Assembly: GCA_964608495.1 (NCBI GenBank)
Contig: CAZSOQ010000093.1
Span: 1 to 19,513 of the forward strand
DNA: 19,513 nt
Direction of reading: 5' to 3'
From: JAKORR01 sp964608495
Lineage (GTDB): Bacteria > Armatimonadota > Zipacnadia > Zipacnadales > FEN-943
This document shows, piece by piece, positions 15,491 to 19,513 of this stretch (its first letter is position 1; every line of letters begins with the position of its first letter). The notes beneath the pieces are model-generated. The model made no database searches. It was not told the DNA's origin and saw nothing but the letters and a program-made list of their open reading frames with translations. A program made the translations under genes and the position numbers.

Positions 15491-15982
15491 CTATTCCTCG
15501 CCCTCACTCAGGTCCAGCGTGAAGGTCACAGACCTGACCAGTTCCACGAAGCCGTTCTTCTCGTACACACGTCGCGCGGGCAGGTCGTGCTCCAGCGTGG
15601 TTACGGCGACGATCCTGGCTCCCAGCTCCCTCAGCCGCGCGAGAACCGCCTCGTTGAGGGCAGTCCCGACGCCGCGCCCGCGGCAGTCGGGGTCCACGCA
15701 GTTGTTCCCCACGTGCCCGTAGCCCTCGGCCTGCGAGAAGTGGAAGGTGGCGTACCCGACCACCTTGCCGTCGAGTTCCGCCACCAGCACGCACTCGGGA
15801 TGGCCCTCGCAGCCGGCGACCACATCGTCGGCCTTCCAGTCACGCCAGCTCTTGCTGCCGAGCGGCCCGTGGCGCTTCTCGACCAGCTCGCGGAAGGTCA
15901 TGCCGTCCCAGCCGCGCCATGTGATGTCGCGGATGGCGGCCAGGTCGCCCGGCCCCATAGGGCGGATCACAAGATCCTCCAT
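15491..15982 (-). CDS. GNAT family N-acetyltransferase
   Basis: A 163-residue Gcn5-related acetyltransferase. The acetyl-CoA pyrophosphate loop is CRGRGVGTALNEAV (R101-G106 core). Strand 4 lies at GKVVGYATFHF, and the C-terminal part is ARRVYEKNGFVEL, the usual motif B. It would transfer an acetyl group from acetyl-CoA to an amine or protein; the substrate cannot be read. It is the first gene of a minus-strand operon: 34 bp separate its stop from the HPS-RraA start. The upstream gap to the divergent CE7 esterase is about 200 bp, and I see no strong minus-strand promoter there. Confidence 0.9.
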   Translation of the reverse strand: MEDLVIRPMGPGDLAAIRDITWRGWDGMTFRELVEKRHGPLGSKSWRDWKADDVVAGCEGHPECVLVAELDGKVVGYATFHFSQAEGYGHVGNNCVDPDCRGRGVGTALNEAVLARLRELGARIVAVTTLEHDLPARRVYEKNGFVELVRSVTFTLDLSEGEE

Positions 15983-16165
15983 GCGCTTGTCGCTCCCCCG
16001 GGACGGTCGTCCTCATCGGCTCACCGCCCCGCGCGATGCCGGCACGCGGACGCCCGCGCGCCGCCTTCCTCGGCCGCTCACATGCTCAGCGGCCCAGCCG
16101 CCGACGCTCTGCAGGTGTGCATCTCTACACAGGGAATTGTGGCTGACCCGGCCCCGGAGCGCAAT

Positions 16166-16171
16166 AGGAGG
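16166..16171 (+). promoter_or_regulatory. Shine-Dalgarno deciding the CE7 esterase start
   Basis: AGGAGG sits nine bases before ATG 16181. The open frame extends far upstream to 15434, but that part is antisense to the GNAT gene and non-coding in appearance, so this site fixes the start. Confidence 0.7.
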
Positions 16172-16180
16172 AGCGACCCT

Positions 16181-17065
16181 ATGGTCCCCGAGCGGTTGAA
16201 GTCCTTCTGGCAGGCGACCCGCAACGAGCTCGCAACGGTGCCTCTCGACGCCCGGGTCAACCTCTCCGCGACCCAGCCCGACACGCTCGCACAGGTCTAC
16301 GACGTCACGCTCACCAGCCTCGGTGGCGTGCGCATCCGCGGCGTCTACGCCCTTCCGGCATGGCCCGAGCGCCATCCTCTGCCAGCGCTCATCAACTTCC
16401 CGGGGTACGGCGGCGAGATGCTGCCGCAGCTCGGCCTGGCCCTCGAGGCAGGCTACGCGCTGCTGACGCTCTACCCCCGCGGGCAGGGCCCCAGCCAGGA
16501 GTTCTGGCGCGTGCCCGAGGGCTTCACCAAGCTCACCCTGGGGCTCGACGCCCCGGAGAACCAGTACTATCGCGCCGGCTACATGGACTGCCTGCGTGGC
16601 GTGGACTTCCTGTGCTCGCGTGACGAGGTGGATGCCGCCAGGATTGGTGTCTACGGCACCAGCCAGGGCGGTGGGCTCAGCCTCGCGACGGCGGCACTCG
16701 ACGATCGCATCAGGGCCTGCGCCGCCCATGTGCCCTTCCTCTGCGCCTACCGGATCGCCGTGGAGACAGCCACCACGCCGCCCTACCTCGAGCTGACCGA
16801 TTACTTCGCGGCCCACCCCGAGCAGCGCGACACCGCGCTTCGCACACTGGAGTGGCTCGACCCGCTCGCCCTGGCGCCGTGGGTCGCCTGCCCCACGCTG
16901 GTGACCGTCGGCGATCTGGACACCTGCTGTCCACCGCCGACCATCGAGGCTGTCTACGCGCGTCTGCGCTGCCCGCGGGCGCTCTTGCGGTACCCCAACC
17001 TGCCCCACGCCCGCTGCTACGACTTCCGCCGGCAGCTCCGGCACTGGATGGACACGTACCTATGA
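16181..17065 (+). CDS. Acetyl xylan esterase / cephalosporin-C deacetylase family (CE7)
   Basis: A 294-residue alpha/beta hydrolase of carbohydrate esterase family 7, expected to remove acetyl groups from xylo-oligosaccharides or related compounds. The nucleophile is S161 in GTSQGG, the acid is D247 in GDLDTCCPP, and the base is H276 in LPHARCYDF. The oxyanion-hole segment is FPGYGG, and YPRGQGPS matches the family block RGQG. Length is slightly short of typical members (about 320). No signal peptide, so it is probably cytosolic and acts on imported oligomers. It diverges from the GNAT operon and faces the GH42-like gene across a 146-bp gap. That gap contains the palindrome CCCGGGGCCCCGGG (17172-17185) but no T-run. 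Confidence 0.92.
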   Translation: MVPERLKSFWQATRNELATVPLDARVNLSATQPDTLAQVYDVTLTSLGGVRIRGVYALPAWPERHPLPALINFPGYGGEMLPQLGLALEAGYALLTLYPRGQGPSQEFWRVPEGFTKLTLGLDAPENQYYRAGYMDCLRGVDFLCSRDEVDAARIGVYGTSQGGGLSLATAALDDRIRACAAHVPFLCAYRIAVETATTPPYLELTDYFAAHPEQRDTALRTLEWLDPLALAPWVACPTLVTVGDLDTCCPPPTIEAVYARLRCPRALLRYPNLPHARCYDFRRQLRHWMDTYL

Positions 17066-17211
17066 CCTCCGAGCGTGGGGCGCTGGTGGCAATCCTGCCG
17101 GGCCCTCGGGGTGCGGCGGCTGGCCGGAACCACTCGCCGGGCCACAGCGCGATCACCGGGCGCAGGTCCTGCCCGGGGCCCCGGGGCCGAGGCCGCGGGC
17201 ACCCCGCTCCC

Positions 17212-19513
17212 TCAGCGCGAGGCCAGCAGGAAGAGCCGGTACTGGTGAGGCGCAAGCGAGGTCAGTAGCCCCAGGCGTCCGCCCGAAGCTGTCGCCTGGA
17301 CTTGCGCCGGCTGGAGGGCCCCGCGACGCAGCGGCCCAGTGGGACGAAGCTCCCTCACGTCCCACGCACCACCGCCCACGGCGAGCGATGCCTCGACCTT
17401 CGGCAAGGCGGACTGCGCTCCCACCCCGCCGGCGTTGTAGATGAGCGCCAGCCATCGCCCCTCGGCGAGGCGCATCAGGACGCCCCGGGCACCCCCGGAG
17501 CAGACGACCGCTGGCCGCGTGCTGCCCGTCGGGGCGCCGGCGCCCAGAAGCTCGTCGAGCCACGATAGAGCTGCGGGCTCTGCCGCATCGTCGGAGAAGT
17601 AGGCCACCTTTCCCTTCCCCACTTCCCATGCCCAGGCTGTGACCCGGCCGCCTTCGCGCAGCGATCGCCCGACACCCGACCCGGGCGACGCGACCGCGGC
17701 CCTGAGCGCGCCCTTCGCCGTGAGCTCGACGACCTGGGTCAGGCCATCCGGAGCAGACAGGCTGACACCAGACAGGAAGTCGGGCTTCGCCTCCAGGGGC
17801 CTATGGAACGCGTCAAAGGACAGAGCGCCCGGGCCGAGCAGCACGGTGCCGCCCCCGCGGGCAAAGGCGCCGATGGCCTCCCGTGTCTTGTCCCCGGCGC
17901 CCAGCACCGAGGGAACGACCAGTGCCCTGGCGTCCCCTAGCCTGCCTGCCTCGACGTCAGCGTCGAAGACGAAGCGCGGCACATAGCCGAGGCGGGCCAG
18001 CGTGGCTGCCCACCGACTGCTGCGCACCCCCGCGGCCCTCTCGGCCTTGTCGGCCGGCCGCGCCATGCATGCCGAATCGAAGCTCTGCCAGACAACGGCG
18101 TCGCACTGGGGGCGCGCCTCAAGCCACAGGTCGTGCCCGCGCACGGCCGAGGCGAAGCTGGCCTCCCACCGCAAGTAGACGTCCTCGGGCACGGTCGCCG
18201 TTGCGTCGTCCGTGCCCGCCGTTTCGGCCACGGTCTGCACGATCCCCTGGGCTCCCCCAGCCAGGGCGATGGCCCCGATCAGCTCGTGGGCCTCCGGCGG
18301 CATGCTCAGCGCGTCTCCCCAACGAAACCGAGCCACACAGCCGGGCCATCGGTCGGCAACGCCGTCCGCGTTGCGGTCCGCGATGCTCGCGAGCATCCTG
18401 ACCTCGGCGAGCAGGTCCCCGGGATCGAAGCCCGCCTCGTAGTTGGCGAGCACGACGGGCGCCAGGCAGTCCACGTGGCCCGCCCCTGTCTCGGGCCCCA
18501 GCCCGGCGTAGAGCGGGTCGCAGAGGTAGCCGGCGTCCACGGCAAGGATGGCGGAGGGCGAGTGGCCGTCCACGGCCTCGCCCAGGACCTTCCACCGAAC
18601 CCGCGCCTGTTCAGCCCTCGCCTCCTGCCAGGCACGCCATCGGGGCGTGGGCTCCCACTCTGCGGGCGCCTCAGCAGCACTCTCGGCGGGCACTCCACGT
18701 TCCTCCGCGATCCTGCGGAAGGCCGCGAGCCCAGCGGGCGAGTAGTCGCCGTCCGGGTCACAGGAGGCCGTCATCCACGGCTGGCCGCGGGAGTAGAACA
18801 CATAGGTGTCGCCTCGCACGGGGGGCACGCTGTCGGCCAGCAGGGCCTGCAAGGCCGGCTCGGACCAGCAGGGACGCCACAGGGCCGAGCCGTCCAGCCG
18901 CTTCTGCTGCAGGCGAGGGTTGACGCTGAGGGGGAGCTCAGCCGTAAGCGCGAGCAAGGGCCTCAGGCCGCGCCAGTAGCCCGTGGCGGGCCCCGGGGGG
19001 CTGTCGGCCATCTCGTCTGCCCACATCTCGCTGCCCAAGGCCGGCCTGGCCGTGCCCGCCGCCGGCGCCCCCGACGACAGGTTCATGCAGTGGATGAACC
19101 CCAGCGTGCCGGGGCAAAGTAGCAGCTCCTGGCGCGCGCCCGCCTTGCGGAGCGGCCCGACGGGCACCTTGCGCCAGTAGGCTGCCGCCCACTCGGACAG
19201 ACCCTCACAGCCCCGAGCCGCCGAGGCCGCGAGCTTCAGCGCCTCGGCCGGCTTCGAGGGCGCAAGACGCCACGCACTGAGGGCCTGCTCGCGCACCATG
19301 TCGTAATCCTGGGGCACGTCCACTCGCAGGAGGTGCAGGGCCTGCCCTGTGGCCAGGCCGAGGTACATCCACGCCCGGAAGGCGCAGCGGCCCGATATCT
19401 CCGCCAGGTGCGCGTTCGGTGCGCGATCCGCAGCGGCGAGAACCAGCGCGAGCAGCCCGTCGTAGCCCACCGCCTGCGCGGCCACGCGCCACTGGCTCCG
19501 CTGGCCGGCCAGC
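17212..19513 (-). CDS. Large protein, 5' truncated, resembling GH42-type glycosidase
   Basis: At least 766 codons; the frame stays open to the window edge, so the start lies outside. A GTG at 19485 is in frame but the sequence there does not look like an N-terminus. The middle part (roughly 18150-18800) reads like the late part of a TIM-barrel glycosidase: SPAGLAAFRRIAEERG, W-x-EAR-x-x-QARVRWKVLGEAV, and AIALAGGAQGIVQ. After it (about 17640-18130) comes a GATase-like domain of the beta-galactosidase trimerisation type: DAVVWQSFDSA, DARALVVPSVLG and FARGGGTVLLGPG. The C-terminal 120 residues are a beta-rich module. I cannot locate the catalytic acids with certainty, so GH42 is a resemblance, not an assignment. 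It probably works with the CE7 esterase. Confidence 0.6.
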   Translation of the reverse strand, partial: LAGQRSQWRVAAQAVGYDGLLALVLAAADRAPNAHLAEISGRCAFRAWMYLGLATGQALHLLRVDVPQDYDMVREQALSAWRLAPSKPAEALKLAASAARGCEGLSEWAAAYWRKVPVGPLRKAGARQELLLCPGTLGFIHCMNLSSGAPAAGTARPALGSEMWADEMADSPPGPATGYWRGLRPLLALTAELPLSVNPRLQQKRLDGSALWRPCWSEPALQALLADSVPPVRGDTYVFYSRGQPWMTASCDPDGDYSPAGLAAFRRIAEERGVPAESAAEAPAEWEPTPRWRAWQEARAEQARVRWKVLGEAVDGHSPSAILAVDAGYLCDPLYAGLGPETGAGHVDCLAPVVLANYEAGFDPGDLLAEVRMLASIADRNADGVADRWPGCVARFRWGDALSMPPEAHELIGAIALAGGAQGIVQTVAETAGTDDATATVPEDVYLRWEASFASAVRGHDLWLEARPQCDAVVWQSFDSACMARPADKAERAAGVRSSRWAATLARLGYVPRFVFDADVEAGRLGDARALVVPSVLGAGDKTREAIGAFARGGGTVLLGPGALSFDAFHRPLEAKPDFLSGVSLSAPDGLTQVVELTAKGALRAAVASPGSGVGRSLREGGRVTAWAWEVGKGKVAYFSDDAAEPAALSWLDELLGAGAPTGSTRPAVVCSGGARGVLMRLAEGRWLALIYNAGGVGAQSALPKVEASLAVGGGAWDVRELRPTGPLRRGALQPAQVQATASGGRLGLLTSLAPHQYRLFLLASR

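Noticed and set aside
16128..16141. CACA-N6-TGTG inverted repeat upstream of the CE7 esterase
   Set aside because: Four-base arms are too short to separate from chance, and no clear promoter accompanies them.
16013..17044. 343-codon minus-strand frame opposite the CE7 esterase
   Set aside because: The plus-strand frame has the full catalytic triad and a Shine-Dalgarno; the minus frame has neither.
17172..17185. CCCGGGGCCCCGGG palindrome between the convergent esterase and GH42-like genes
   Set aside because: Could be a bidirectional terminator, but the loop-forming geometry is poor and there are no T-runs on either strand.
1..19513. CRISPR arrays, tRNA or rRNA genes, insertion sequences, attachment sites
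   Set aside because: I looked for regularly spaced repeats, transposase or integrase motifs and tRNA-like T-arm sequence by eye and found none; a tool search could still find weak cases.

Overview
The window is about 19.5 kb of very GC-rich bacterial DNA, densely packed with protein genes. There are no rRNA or tRNA genes, insertion sequences or CRISPR arrays that I can see. The promoters I can read are sigma-70-like: one perfect TTGACA-17-TATAAT, one TTGTGC-17-TATAAT and one TTGACC-18-GATACT. An ECF sigma/anti-sigma pair, a truncated type IV pilus/type II secretion-type ATPase, an HPS-RraA fusion, a CE7 esterase and a glycoside-hydrolase-like protein together suggest an uncultured Gram-negative-type heterotroph. 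Armatimonadota or Planctomycetota-like lineages are my best guess, with low confidence and resting on gene content alone.

Layout. 84-2576 (+): an ECF sigma factor, a membrane anti-sigma factor with a zinc-finger motif, and a secreted protein built from twelve roughly 15-residue, mostly proline-initiated repeats. 2697-4877 (+): a zinc-dependent MDR alcohol dehydrogenase and a nitrilase-superfamily hydrolase. 5046-6136 (+): a TPR-like N-terminus and a metallo-beta-lactamase domain in different frames, which looks like a broken or mis-assembled gene. 6137-6524: the only long gene-free stretch; it ends in the perfect sigma-70 promoter and a pair of TAATGGT direct repeats. 6525-7993 (+): an excisionase-like HTH protein translationally coupled to a GspE/PilB-like ATPase whose Walker A Thr is Lys. 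8091-13073 (+): uvrA with almost no 5' leader, followed by overlapping GT2 and GT4 glycosyltransferase genes.

13157-15982 (-): an operon of a GNAT acetyltransferase, a hexulose-6-phosphate synthase fused to an RraA-like domain, and a ketopantoate reductase family protein. 16181-17065 (+): a CE7 acetyl-xylan esterase/cephalosporin-C deacetylase family enzyme, divergent from that operon. 17212-19513 (-): a large protein, cut by the window edge, resembling the rear part of a GH42-type glycosidase.

How the genes work together. The first three genes form a plausible envelope-signalling unit, with a regulator, a membrane inhibitor and an exported repeat protein as target or sensor. The HTH/ATPase pair looks like a self-regulated unit with an unusual, perhaps inactive, ATPase. 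The minus-strand operon, the CE7 esterase and the GH42-like protein fit carbohydrate or sugar-acid breakdown. The two least ordinary items are the 15-residue repeat protein and the Walker A-altered ATPase with its HTH partner.
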